From JACKJK01 sp046159835 (lineage in GTDB: Bacteria > Pseudomonadota > Alphaproteobacteria > Rhizobiales > Tepidamorphaceae), in assembly GCF_046159835.1 (NCBI RefSeq), contig NZ_JBJXCY010000001.1, positions 1,302,001 to 1,366,000 on the forward strand: a stretch of 64,000 bases of DNA, given 5' to 3'. Made by a program: the position numbers and the translations under genes. The notes beneath the pieces are model-generated. The model was not told where the DNA came from. It saw nothing but the letters and a program-made list of their open reading frames with translations, and ran no database searches. Below are positions 28,597-37,128 of this stretch, piece by piece; position 1 is the stretch's first letter, and every line of letters begins with the position of its first letter.

Positions 28597-29862
28597 ATGA
28601 GCAAAACGTCGGGTGGCGATTCCAAGAACACGCTGTACTGCTCGTTCTGCGGAAAGAGCCAACACGAAGTCCGCAAGCTTATTGCCGGTCCGACCGTCTT
28701 CATCTGCGATGAATGCGTTGAGCTGTGCATGGACATCATCCGCGAGGAGAACAAGACCTCGCTGGTGAAGTCGTCCGACGGCGTGCCCACGCCGCAGGAA
28801 ATCATGACGGTGCTCGACGACTACGTGATCGGCCAGAAGTTTGCCAAGCGCATCCTCTCGGTCGCGGTTCACAACCACTACAAGCGTCTGAACCACGCGG
28901 TAAAGAACGCCGACGTGGAGCTTGCCAAGTCCAACATCCTGCTCGTCGGCCCGACCGGTTCGGGCAAGACGCTGCTGGCGCAGACGCTGGCGCGCATTCT
29001 CGACGTGCCGTTCACCATGGCCGACGCCACGACCCTGACCGAAGCCGGTTACGTGGGCGAGGATGTCGAAAACATCATTCTCAAGCTGCTGCAGTCTGCC
29101 GACTACAATGTCGAGCGCGCACAGCGCGGCATCGTCTACATCGACGAGGTCGACAAGATTTCGCGCAAGTCCGACAACCCCTCCATAACCCGTGACGTCT
29201 CGGGTGAGGGCGTGCAGCAGGCCCTGCTGAAGATCATGGAAGGCACCGTCGCCTCCGTGCCGCCGCAGGGCGGGCGCAAGCATCCGCAGCAGGAATTCCT
29301 GCAGGTCGACACCACGAACATCCTGTTCATCGTCGGCGGTGCGTTTGCCGGTCTCGACAAGATCATCTCCCAGCGTGGCCGTGGCACATCCATCGGCTTT
29401 GCGGCGGAAGTGCGCGACGAGGAAGCCCGCCGCACCGGCGAGATCTTCCAGGAGCTGGAGCCGGAAGACCTGCTGAAGTTCGGTCTCATTCCGGAATTCG
29501 TCGGTCGTCTGCCGGTCATCGCGACCCTTGAGGACCTCGACGAGGAAGCGCTCGTCACGATCCTGACCGAGCCGAAGAACGCGCTGGTGAAGCAGTTCCA
29601 GCGCCTGTTCGAAATGGAAGAGGTCGGGCTGTCGTTTTCCGACGATTCACTCAAGTCGATTGCGCGCAAGGCGATTGCCCGCAACACTGGCGCACGCGGT
29701 CTGCGTTCCATCATGGAAGGCATCCTGCTCGACACCATGTTCGAACTGCCGGGTCTTGAAGGCGTGGAAGAGGTCGTCATCAGCCCCGAAGTCGTCGAGG
29801 GCAAGGCTTCTCCGCTCTATATCTACGCCGATCGCAAGGAATCACGCGAGACGAGCGCGTAA
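28597..29862 (+). CDS. clpX: Clp protease ATPase subunit ClpX
   Basis: 421 residues from the ATG at 28597 (MSKTSGGDSKNTLYCSFCGKSQ), with GGAG upstream; the open frame begins at 28528. An AAA+ unfoldase that feeds ClpP. The N-terminal C4 zinc finger is CSFC and CDEC. Walker A is GPTGSGKT, Walker B is VYIDEVDKI, and sensor 2 is in GARGLRSIMEG. The IGF-type ClpP-contact loop is present (TSIGFAAEV). The stop codon sits in a hairpin loop. Confidence 0.98.
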   Translation: MSKTSGGDSKNTLYCSFCGKSQHEVRKLIAGPTVFICDECVELCMDIIREENKTSLVKSSDGVPTPQEIMTVLDDYVIGQKFAKRILSVAVHNHYKRLNHAVKNADVELAKSNILLVGPTGSGKTLLAQTLARILDVPFTMADATTLTEAGYVGEDVENIILKLLQSADYNVERAQRGIVYIDEVDKISRKSDNPSITRDVSGEGVQQALLKIMEGTVASVPPQGGRKHPQQEFLQVDTTNILFIVGGAFAGLDKIISQRGRGTSIGFAAEVRDEEARRTGEIFQELEPEDLLKFGLIPEFVGRLPVIATLEDLDEEALVTILTEPKNALVKQFQRLFEMEEVGLSFSDDSLKSIARKAIARNTGARGLRSIMEGILLDTMFELPGLEGVEEVVISPEVVEGKASPLYIYADRKESRETSA

Positions 29863-29874
29863 TCGCGCTCGTTT
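29851..29874 (+). terminator. hairpin overlapping the clpX stop codon
   Basis: A stem ACGAGCGCG/CGCGCTCGT with the loop TAAT that contains the clpX stop, followed by TTCCCCC. The T-run is short, so efficiency is uncertain. Confidence 0.4.
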
Positions 29875-30299
29875 CCCCCGATCCTTGACGAAGGCTATCG
29901 CAATATCCATCTCCTGAAGGACCTGGCTGGCGCGTGCACGCATTCAGACGTGCAAACGGCTGGCCACGTTCGGGGCGTCATGGTTCCCGGCCATCCTGGC
30001 CTGCCATCGTGTCGCCCCGTTTGACCAGCCCAATCGGCCCGCTGCATCTGAGTTCATCTTTGCGGGTTCGCAACCATCAGACTCGAAATTCAAGCTGTGC
30101 GGGAATGACCCGGTATGCGGCGTGACACGTAGCGATTAGGCTTGAAGCCAATCGATTCGAGTCGGGATGCGGCCCGCGCCCGAAGGCAGTGCGACCTCGT
30201 GAGCCAAGCGGGTCTGGTCCATCACAGTTGGCGTTTCCTGCCGGGCGTGCGTTGCGTAACGGCCCCGGTGAAACGGCCGAACCGAAAGGAACGAAGCCT
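29875..30299 (+). other. long leader/intergenic region before lon
   Basis: 425 bases with no supportable gene. A heat-shock-like arrangement CTTGACG (29884-29890), a 16-base gap and CCATCT (29907-29912) resembles an RpoH promoter, but lies almost 400 bases before lon. A fragment reading TGCGGGAATGACCC near 30100 resembles the end of a dispersed palindromic repeat without its second arm. Confidence 0.35.
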
Positions 30300-32735
30300 A
30301 TGTCGGATGACATCAATCCCACGGGCCTGACCGAGCAGGAAGACGGGGCATACCCGGTCCTTCCCCTTCGCGACATCGTCGTGTTTCCACACATGATCGT
30401 GCCGCTCTTTGTCGGTCGCGAGAAATCCATTCGCGCGCTCGAAACCGTGATGCGGTCCGAAAAACCGATCCTGCTCGCCACACAGAAGAATGCCGGCGAC
30501 GACGATCCGGAGCCGGACGCGATCTACGAGATCGGCACGCTGGCCTCGGTGCTCCAGCTTCTCAAGCTTCCCGACGGCACCGTGAAGGTGCTGGTGGAAG
30601 GCAAGTCGCGTGCGCGCATCACCGGCTACTCCCAGACCGATTCCTACTTCGAGGCCTCGGCCGAGGAGATGCCCGACGAACAGGGCGCGGAAGTCGAGGC
30701 CGAGGCGCTGTCGCGTTCGGTGGTCGCGGAGTTCGACAACTACGTGAAGCTGAACAAGAAGGTCTCGCCGGAGGTTCTCGGCGCGGTCTCTCAGATCGAC
30801 GACTATGCCAAGCTGGCCGACACCGTCGCCTCGCACCTTGCCGTGAAGCTGCAGGACAAGCAGGAAATCCTGGAGATGACGTCCATCTCCGGGCGGCTTG
30901 AACACGTCCTGGCGCTGATGGAAGGCGAGATCTCGGTTCTCAACGTCGAGAAGCGCATCCGCAGCCGCGTGAAGCGGCAGATGGAGAAGACCCAGCGCGA
31001 GTACTATCTCAACGAGCAGATGAAGGCGATCCAGAAGGAACTCGGCGATGAAGATGGTCGCGACGAGATTTCCGAGCTGGAAGAGCGCATCGAGAAGACC
31101 AAGCTCTCGAAGGAAGCGCGCGACAAGGCGACGGCGGAAATGAAGAAGCTCCGCCAGATGAGCCCGATGTCTGCGGAAGCGACCGTCATCCGCAACTATC
31201 TCGACTGGATGCTGTCGATTCCGTGGGGCAAGAAGTCCCGCGTGAAGAAGGACCTGACGCTGGCCGAGCGCGTGCTCGACACCGATCACTACGGTCTGGA
31301 GAAGGTCAAGGAGCGCATCGTCGAGTACCTTGCCGTCCAGCAGCGCATGACGAAGATCAAGGGTCCGATCCTCTGCCTCGTCGGCCCTCCGGGCGTCGGC
31401 AAGACCTCGCTCGGCAAGTCCATCGCCAAGGCGACAGGCCGCGAATTCGTTCGCGTCTCGCTCGGCGGCGTGCGTGACGAGGCCGAGATCCGCGGTCACC
31501 GCCGGACCTATATCGGCTCCATGCCGGGCAAGATCATCCAGTCGATGAAGAAGGCGAAGACGTCCAATCCGCTCTTCCTGCTCGATGAGATCGACAAGCT
31601 CGGACAGGACTTCCGCGGCGATCCGTCCTCGGCGCTTCTTGAGGTGCTTGATCCGGAACAGAACTCCACGTTCATGGACCACTATCTCGAGGTCGAGTAT
31701 GACCTGTCGAACGTGATGTTCGTCACCACGGCCAACACGCTGAACATTCCCCCGGCGCTGCTGGACCGCATGGAGATCATCCGGATCGCGGGTTACACCG
31801 AGGACGAGAAGGTCGAGATTGCACGCCGGCACCTGCTGCCGGAGACGATCAAGGAGCACGGGCTCAAGAGCAAGGAGTTCTCGCTCGCCGATGACGCGCT
31901 TCTCAACGTCATCCGCCGCTACACCCGCGAGGCGGGCGTGCGCAATCTCAAGCGCGAGATGGCGACACTCGCCCGCAAGACGGTCAAGGAGATCCTGACC
32001 GAGGGCAAGAAGACGGTGAAGGTGACCGAAAAGAAGCTCGAGGACATGCTCGGCGTGCCGCGCTTCCGCTACGGCGAAGCCGAACGCGAGGACCTTGTCG
32101 GTGTCGTGACCGGGCTTGCCTGGACCGAGGTGGGCGGCGAGTTGCTGACCATCGAAGGCGTCATGATGCCCGGCAAGGGCAAGATGACGGTCACCGGCAA
32201 CCTGCGTGACGTGATGAAGGAATCGATCTCGGCGGCGGCATCCTACGTCCGCTCGCGGGCCATCGATTTCGGAATCGAGCCGCCGCGCTTTGAAAAGCGC
32301 GACATCCACGTGCACGTGCCGGAGGGCGCAACGCCGAAGGACGGTCCGTCCGCAGGCATCGCGATGGTCACGGCCATCGTGTCGATCATGACCGGCATTC
32401 CTGTCCGCAGGGACGTGGCGATGACGGGCGAGATCACGCTGCGCGGCCGGGTTCTGCCCATCGGCGGTCTCAAGGAGAAGCTGCTGGCGGCTCTTCGTGG
32501 CGGCCTGAAGCGGGTTCTCATTCCGGAAGACAACGCCAAGGATCTGGCCGATATTCCGGAAAACGTGAAGAACGGGCTGGAAATCATCCCGGTCGCACGC
32601 ATGGACCAGGTGCTGGAAGCCGCTCTCGTGCGGATGCCGGAAGCGATCGAATGGGACGAGGCGCAATACGAGGAAAGCCGCAAGAACAAGCCGGTTTCCT
32701 CCGACGACGACGCCTCAACGACCGTCGCGCACTGA
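30300..32735 (+). CDS. lon: ATP-dependent protease Lon
   Basis: 811 residues from the ATG at 30300. A hexameric AAA+ serine protease that degrades misfolded and regulatory proteins. The N-terminal substrate domain starts YPVLPLRDIVVFPHMIVPL. Walker A is GPPGVGKT, Walker B is LFLLDEIDKLG, and the catalytic Ser is in PKDGPSAGIAM with the Lys in GGLKEKLLAA. The start is set by the usual short N-terminus; the open frame extends to 30189 without homology. A strong terminator follows. Confidence 0.98.
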   Translation: MSDDINPTGLTEQEDGAYPVLPLRDIVVFPHMIVPLFVGREKSIRALETVMRSEKPILLATQKNAGDDDPEPDAIYEIGTLASVLQLLKLPDGTVKVLVEGKSRARITGYSQTDSYFEASAEEMPDEQGAEVEAEALSRSVVAEFDNYVKLNKKVSPEVLGAVSQIDDYAKLADTVASHLAVKLQDKQEILEMTSISGRLEHVLALMEGEISVLNVEKRIRSRVKRQMEKTQREYYLNEQMKAIQKELGDEDGRDEISELEERIEKTKLSKEARDKATAEMKKLRQMSPMSAEATVIRNYLDWMLSIPWGKKSRVKKDLTLAERVLDTDHYGLEKVKERIVEYLAVQQRMTKIKGPILCLVGPPGVGKTSLGKSIAKATGREFVRVSLGGVRDEAEIRGHRRTYIGSMPGKIIQSMKKAKTSNPLFLLDEIDKLGQDFRGDPSSALLEVLDPEQNSTFMDHYLEVEYDLSNVMFVTTANTLNIPPALLDRMEIIRIAGYTEDEKVEIARRHLLPETIKEHGLKSKEFSLADDALLNVIRRYTREAGVRNLKREMATLARKTVKEILTEGKKTVKVTEKKLEDMLGVPRFRYGEAEREDLVGVVTGLAWTEVGGELLTIEGVMMPGKGKMTVTGNLRDVMKESISAAASYVRSRAIDFGIEPPRFEKRDIHVHVPEGATPKDGPSAGIAMVTAIVSIMTGIPVRRDVAMTGEITLRGRVLPIGGLKEKLLAALRGGLKRVLIPEDNAKDLADIPENVKNGLEIIPVARMDQVLEAALVRMPEAIEWDEAQYEESRKNKPVSSDDDASTTVAH

Positions 32736-32755
32736 GTCGCGTCACCTCAAACGAC

Positions 32756-32785
32756 AAAACCCGCGGGCAATCGCTCGCGGGTTTT
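32756..32785 (+). terminator. intrinsic terminator of lon
   Basis: A stem AAAACCCGCG/CGCGGGTTTT with an inner GC/GC pair closing AATC, followed by CCTTTTG. It lies 21 bases after the lon stop. Confidence 0.9.
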
Positions 32786-32872
32786 CCTTTTGTTTCAAAG
32801 GTTTGATCGGTTTTGCACAATTGGGGCTTTTGTTGAACCCTTTGGTACGCTAATTCGAGGTGAGGCCAAAAT

Positions 32873-32925
32873 CCGCAGTATTCTGCGGTTTTCGCTTATA
32901 AAGAAACACCGGCAGTGTGCCGGTG
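32873..32925 (+). promoter_or_regulatory. two hairpins in the hup leader
   Basis: CCGCAG-TATT-CTGCGG followed by TTTT (32873-32892), then CACCGGCA-GTG-TGCCGGTG (32907-32925), end 25 bases before the HU start. The first looks like a small terminator or attenuator, the second like a stabilising leader stem. A role in hup regulation is inferred. Confidence 0.45.
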
Positions 32926-32950
32926 CTTCCACAGAACGAGGAACACCAAA

Positions 32951-33223
32951 ATGAACAAGCAGGAATTGATTGCTGCGGTCGCCGAGGGCGCCGATATCAG
33001 CAAGAACGATGCGGGCAACGCAGTCCAGGCCATGATCGACGCCATTGGCGGCGCGCTGAAGTCCGGCGACGACGTCAAGATCGCCGGTTTCGGCAACTTC
33101 TCGGTCGCAAGCCGCGCTGCCACCACTGGCCGCAACCCGCGCACGGGTGAGCCGGTCAACATTCCTGCTTCCAAGTCGCCGAAGTTCAAGGCCGGCAAGG
33201 CACTCAAGGACATGGTCAACTAA
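32951..33223 (+). CDS. hup: DNA-binding protein HU
   Basis: 90 residues from the ATG at 32951, the exact family length. A nucleoid-associated histone-like protein that binds and bends DNA as a dimer. It starts MNKQELIAAVAE and has the signature GFGNFSVASRAATTGRNPRTG, including the DNA-binding arm with RNPRTGEPVNIPASKSPKFKAGKALK. It follows lon as in most Rhizobiales and ends at a strong terminator. Confidence 0.97.
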   Translation: MNKQELIAAVAEGADISKNDAGNAVQAMIDAIGGALKSGDDVKIAGFGNFSVASRAATTGRNPRTGEPVNIPASKSPKFKAGKALKDMVN

Positions 33224-33249
33224 GACCGTCCTTCTTCGAGAAGACCGAA

Positions 33250-33281
33250 GGGCCCGGGACACTCGCCTCGGGTCCTTTTTT
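33250..33281 (+). terminator. intrinsic terminator of hup
   Basis: GGGCCCGGG pairs with CCTCGGGTCC (two G-T pairs) and is followed by six T. Confidence 0.85.
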
Positions 33282-33324
33282 GTTTGCGGGGCTGCGCGAA
33301 GGGCGATAGGGAAAGTCCGGTCAG

Positions 33325-33400
33325 GGGCGGTTAGCTCAGCTGGTAGAGCGCCACGTTTACACCGTGGATGTCGGGAGTTCGATCCTCTCACCGCCCACCA
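33325..33400 (+). tRNA. tRNA-Val (anticodon UAC)
   Basis: 76 bases with CCA encoded. The acceptor GGGCGGT pairs with ACCGCCC. The anticodon stem CCACG/CGTGG holds loop TTTACAC, anticodon TAC. The D arm TAGCTCAGCTGGTAGAGC and TPsiC arm GTTCGATCC are canonical. Confidence 0.98.
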
Positions 33401-33437
33401 TTTCCCAGGCTTCGCGCAACGCGAACACGCTCGGCCG

Positions 33438-34406
33438 ATGCACCCCGGAAACCATGTCACCGCCTATCGGATCGCCGCTGACGGAACCTCCGTCACTGCC
33501 GGCGTTGGCGATGCAGGCAATGATGAATCGGTCCAGTCCTATCGGTGGGTCCACATCCACGGGCCGATCGGCTACCTGCGCGCCGAGCTTGCAGCACTCG
33601 AACTCCCTGCATCTGTCACCGATGCGCTGACGGCTGAAGAAACCCGCCCGCGCTGCACGGCGCTCGGGGCAGGGGCTATCGTCATCCTGCGCGGCGTCAA
33701 TCTCAACGAGGGCGCCGAGCCCGAAGACATGATCTCGCTGCGGATCTGGCTCGCTGAAAATCTCGTGGTCACGTGCAGCCTGCGCCCGCTGCGCGCGGTA
33801 GGCGATGTCACCGACATGGCGAGCCATTCGCGCGCGCCGGCATCGCCCGCAGCACTCGTCGCAGCCTTCGCGGTCCGGCTGGCCGACCGCGCCGAACCTG
33901 TCGTTGCGCAGCTCAACGAGGCGGTCGACGCCATCGAGGAGCGCATGGGTGAGGCATCGCTCTCGGAAGAACGCCGAACGCTGGCCGATACCCGTCGCGC
34001 GGCCATTCTCCTGCGGCGCTACATGTTCCCGCAGCGCGATGCGCTCACGACGCTGGAACTGGAAGGTTTCTCGTGGATCGGCACGACTGCCCAGCACGGG
34101 CTGCGGGAGGCCGTCGACCGGGTGACGCGGCTCTGCGAGGAACTCGATGCGCTGCGGGACCGTGCGCAGATCCTGCAGGACCAGATCATGGACGAGCGCG
34201 CCGAGACGATGAACCGGCAGATGCTGGTGCTGACGATCGTCGCGGCATTCTTCCTGCCCATCGGCTTCCTGACAGGGTTGCTCGGCATGAATGTCGGCGG
34301 CGTTCCGCTGACCGAAAGCCCCTTCGGATTCTGGATCATCTGTACGCTCATCGCCGGCGTCGTTGGGCTTGAATACGTGCTGTTTCGGATCATGCGGCTT
34401 ATTTGA
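33438..34406 (+). CDS. zntB: ZntB/CorA-family divalent metal transporter
   Basis: 322 residues from the ATG at 33438; the open frame reaches back over the tRNA and must not be used. A 2-TM-GxN transporter: a large cytoplasmic N-terminal domain, long helices (VAQLNEAVDAIEERM onward), then two C-terminal membrane helices (about 265-285 and 297-317) joined by the pore motif GMNVGGVP. The GMNVGG motif and a C-terminus with FRIMRLI suit ZntB, which moves zinc, rather than the magnesium transporter CorA. It sits between tRNA-Val and tRNA-Asp. Confidence 0.87.
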   Translation: MHPGNHVTAYRIAADGTSVTAGVGDAGNDESVQSYRWVHIHGPIGYLRAELAALELPASVTDALTAEETRPRCTALGAGAIVILRGVNLNEGAEPEDMISLRIWLAENLVVTCSLRPLRAVGDVTDMASHSRAPASPAALVAAFAVRLADRAEPVVAQLNEAVDAIEERMGEASLSEERRTLADTRRAAILLRRYMFPQRDALTTLELEGFSWIGTTAQHGLREAVDRVTRLCEELDALRDRAQILQDQIMDERAETMNRQMLVLTIVAAFFLPIGFLTGLLGMNVGGVPLTESPFGFWIICTLIAGVVGLEYVLFRIMRLI

Positions 34407-34461
34407 TTATACCGGTCCGGAATAGCTGCTTGGGCCGTGTCAAAATCGCCGCTTGGACTGC

Positions 34462-34490
34462 TTGACTAAACCGGAGGGCTCACGTAAACC
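34462..34490 (+). promoter_or_regulatory. candidate promoter of tRNA-Asp
   Basis: TTGACT (34462-34467), a 17-base spacer and TAAACC (34485-34490), 44 bases before the tRNA. The spacing is ideal; the -10 is weak. Confidence 0.45.
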
Positions 34491-34534
34491 GCCCTCTCTC
34501 TCACGGTGTCGCGCTCGCGGCACCGCCCCGGTAA

Positions 34535-34611
34535 GGGGGTGTAGCTCAGTTGGTTAGAGCGCTGGCCTGTCACGCCAGAGGCCGCGGGTTCGAGTCCCGT
34601 CACTCCCGCCA
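34535..34611 (+). tRNA. tRNA-Asp (anticodon GUC)
   Basis: 77 bases with CCA encoded. The acceptor GGGGGTG pairs with CACTCCC. The anticodon stem CTGGC/GCCAG holds loop CTGTCAC, anticodon GTC. The TPsiC arm is GTTCGAGTCC. The accessory block begins downstream of this gene. Confidence 0.98.
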
Positions 34612-34777
34612 CCCTTCCCGGAAAAGCTGGTCGAACGGTTCGCATGCTGCACACGATGTGTATCCGCGCATCACCGGTATTCGCCGAGCGGCGATTGCGC
34701 AGCCCATGCGCAGTCTTTATCCCTGAACCCAACAAGGGCTAAGAGCCGGACAACGGCTACGGGGGAGAGTGTCTGAC

Positions 34778-36277
34778 ATGTACGATCTTGCGCGCAGCTT
34801 CGTGGCAAGCGTGGAGCGCGATCCGGCGGCGCTGGCGATCATCGACGGCGACGTTCGGCTGACCTATGGCGCATGGGCCGGAAAGATCGGCGCGGCAGCC
34901 AACTGGCTGTCCGCCAACGGCGTGAAGCGTGGCGATCACCTCGTCACGGCGCTGCAGAATTCCTGGGAAGCCGCGACGCTGCACTGGGCCTGCCAGTTCC
35001 TCGGCGCGATCATCACCCCCATCAACTGGCGCGCCAGCGCCGATGAGATCGGCTACGTGCTGACCGACAGCGAGGCCGTGCTCGGCATCGTGGAAGAAGT
35101 GTCGGGCGAAGCGGGCAAACAGGCAGGCGAGGCAACGGGCGTCCGGGTGGTCGACGTCTCGGCGATGGCGCTCGCGGACCTTGAAGACAGGCCGCTGCCG
35201 GACCTGACCACGGGCCCCGACGACTTCTCCATCATGCTCTATACGTCCGGCACCACGGGCCGCCCCAAGGGCGTGCCGCGGCGCCACGGTGCGGAGCGTG
35301 CCGCAGCACTCGCCCACGTGGCCCAGAACACCTACCGGCAAGGCGAGCGCACGCTCGGCGTCATGCCGCTCTACCACACGATGGGCGTGCGCTCGCTGCT
35401 CGCCATGAGCCTCATCGGCGGGCTGTTCGTTTGCCTGCGCCGGTTCGATGCGGACGAGGCGCTCAGCGATATCGAGCGCGAGGGCATTACCTGCCTGTAC
35501 CTTGTGCCGACGCTCTACCACGCATTGCTGGACAGCAAGGCCTTCGCCAAGGCCGACATCTCGACCGTGCGGCTGCTGGGATTTGCCGGCGCCTCGATGA
35601 CGGACGGGCTGTTGCAGCGGCTTCAGGCAGCCTTCAAGCCGGACCTCTTCGTCAACCACTACGGTTCGTCGGAGGTCTACACTTTCACCATCCACCAGGA
35701 CGCGCCCTCCAAGCCCGGTTCTGCCGGGCGCGCCGCGCTCAACCAGCGCATCCGCGTGGTCGATGCAAGCGCCAAGGACCCGGATGCGATTCTGCCCGTC
35801 GGCGAGGAAGGCGAGATCATCGCGGACCTGGCGGGCGATGAATCCTTCGCCGGTTACTGGAAGCGCCCGGACGGCGACGAGAAGTCGCTGCATGGCGGCT
35901 GGTACTTCACCGGCGACATGGGCCGGTTCGACGAGGACGGCGACCTGTTCGTCACCGGGCGGACCGACGACATGATCATCACCGGCGGCGAGAACGTCTC
36001 GCCGGTGGAAGTGGAAAGCCACGTCTCCAAGCTCGACGGGATCGGCGAAGTCGCCGTCGTCGGCCTGCCGGACGAGAAATGGGGGCAGATCGTCACGCTC
36101 TTCGTGGAGCCGACGCCCGGCATGACGGCGGAAAAGATCGAGGCCCACTGCCGTGCGGGTCTGCCGAGCCACAAGCGCCCCCGCCAGATCACCTTCGTGA
36201 AGGCCATTCCGAAATCGCCCGTGGGCAAGCTGCTGCGCCGCTTCCTCGTTTCCGGCGATTACGAACGCGCCGAATGA
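34778..36277 (+). CDS. AMP-forming acyl-CoA ligase
   Basis: 499 residues from the ATG at 34778, 10 bases after GGGGGAG; a GTG at 34769 lies too close to that site. An ANL-superfamily enzyme that activates a carboxylic acid with ATP and CoA. Motifs are the P-loop YTSGTTGRPKGVP, the A4/A5 region NHYGSSEVYTF, the hinge GWYFTGDMGRFDEDGDLFVTGR and the C-terminal Lys in SPVGKLLRR. The closest types are class I benzoate/crotonobetaine/medium-chain ligases; the acid is not evident. It is followed by a crotonase-fold gene at 37 bases and probably forms an operon with it. Confidence 0.87.
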   Translation: MYDLARSFVASVERDPAALAIIDGDVRLTYGAWAGKIGAAANWLSANGVKRGDHLVTALQNSWEAATLHWACQFLGAIITPINWRASADEIGYVLTDSEAVLGIVEEVSGEAGKQAGEATGVRVVDVSAMALADLEDRPLPDLTTGPDDFSIMLYTSGTTGRPKGVPRRHGAERAAALAHVAQNTYRQGERTLGVMPLYHTMGVRSLLAMSLIGGLFVCLRRFDADEALSDIEREGITCLYLVPTLYHALLDSKAFAKADISTVRLLGFAGASMTDGLLQRLQAAFKPDLFVNHYGSSEVYTFTIHQDAPSKPGSAGRAALNQRIRVVDASAKDPDAILPVGEEGEIIADLAGDESFAGYWKRPDGDEKSLHGGWYFTGDMGRFDEDGDLFVTGRTDDMIITGGENVSPVEVESHVSKLDGIGEVAVVGLPDEKWGQIVTLFVEPTPGMTAEKIEAHCRAGLPSHKRPRQITFVKAIPKSPVGKLLRRFLVSGDYERAE

Positions 36278-36314
36278 ACCAGACACCAGAACACGCCTGT
36301 ACAGGAGCAATTCA

Positions 36315-37115
36315 ATGACCGGCCAACCCGCCGACCTCAACGGCAAGGAATTCGACGGTTTCACCGTGACCGTGGACGAGGGCGCCCAGCGTGGCGACAT
36401 CATCCTCGACCGAGGGGACTTCAACACGATCTCGATGGGCCAGCGCGACGAGCTGCGCTACGCCTTCGAACAGCTCGACCGTGATGACCGCGTGCGCGTC
36501 ATCGTGCTGCGCGCCATTGGCGAGCATTTCTCCTCCGGTGGCTACATCAAGGGCTTTCTCGAAGCCTCACCGGAGCATGTGTCCAAGCTTGCCGACAACA
36601 TCGCCGCGCCTGCGCGCTGCGAGAAGCCGGTGATCGCGGCCAACCGCGGCTACACGTTCGGCGTCGGCTTCGAAGTGTCGCTTGCCTGCGACTTCCGCCT
36701 CGTGTCGGAAACCGTTCAGTACGCGCTGCCGGAACAGAAGCTTGGCCAGATCCCCGGTTCCGGCGGTTCGGCGCGCCTGCAGAAGATCGTCGGCATCACG
36801 CGCACCAAGGACATCGTCATGCGCTCGCGCCGCATCAAGGCGCAGCAGGCGCTCGACTGGGGCATTGCCACCGAGATGCACCCCGATGGCGAACTGGAAG
36901 CGGCAACCGACAAGCTCGTCGCAGAGCTGGTGCAATTCTCGCCCATGGCGCAGCGCACCGCCAAGCGACTCATCAATCTCGGTGAGGACTGCAACCTTCA
37001 GACTGCCATCGAGCTGGAAGGCTTCAACTATTCGCGCCTGCGCCAGTCCGACGACTTCCGCGAAGGCGTCGATGCCTTCCACGAAAAGCGCAAGCCGAAC
37101 TTTTCCGGCAGCTGA
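36315..37115 (+). CDS. enoyl-CoA hydratase/isomerase family protein
   Basis: 266 residues. A crotonase-fold protein. Both acidic residues used by hydratases appear conserved: Glu in GVGFEVSLACD and Glu in ALPEQKLGQIPGSGG. The oxyanion loop is EHFSSGGYIKGF, which differs from the usual AGADIKEM-like segment. With the upstream ligase it would activate and then hydrate, isomerise or ring-open an unsaturated acid. Its proximity to a betaine-type cluster suggests a carnitine/crotonobetaine-like route as one option, and alicyclic or aromatic acid breakdown as another. Confidence 0.85.
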   Translation: MTGQPADLNGKEFDGFTVTVDEGAQRGDIILDRGDFNTISMGQRDELRYAFEQLDRDDRVRVIVLRAIGEHFSSGGYIKGFLEASPEHVSKLADNIAAPARCEKPVIAANRGYTFGVGFEVSLACDFRLVSETVQYALPEQKLGQIPGSGGSARLQKIVGITRTKDIVMRSRRIKAQQALDWGIATEMHPDGELEAATDKLVAELVQFSPMAQRTAKRLINLGEDCNLQTAIELEGFNYSRLRQSDDFREGVDAFHEKRKPNFSGS

Positions 37116-37128
37116 GCTCTCTGAAGAA

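Noticed and set aside
30222..32666. 814-codon open frame on the minus strand opposite lon
   Set aside because: Shadow frame of a GC-rich gene. lon matches its family end to end; the antisense protein is His/Arg/Leu-rich with no domain.
33147..33437. 5' extension of the ZntB-like gene
   Set aside because: It overlaps the hup 3' end and the tRNA-Val gene; the conserved protein begins near the ATG at 33438.
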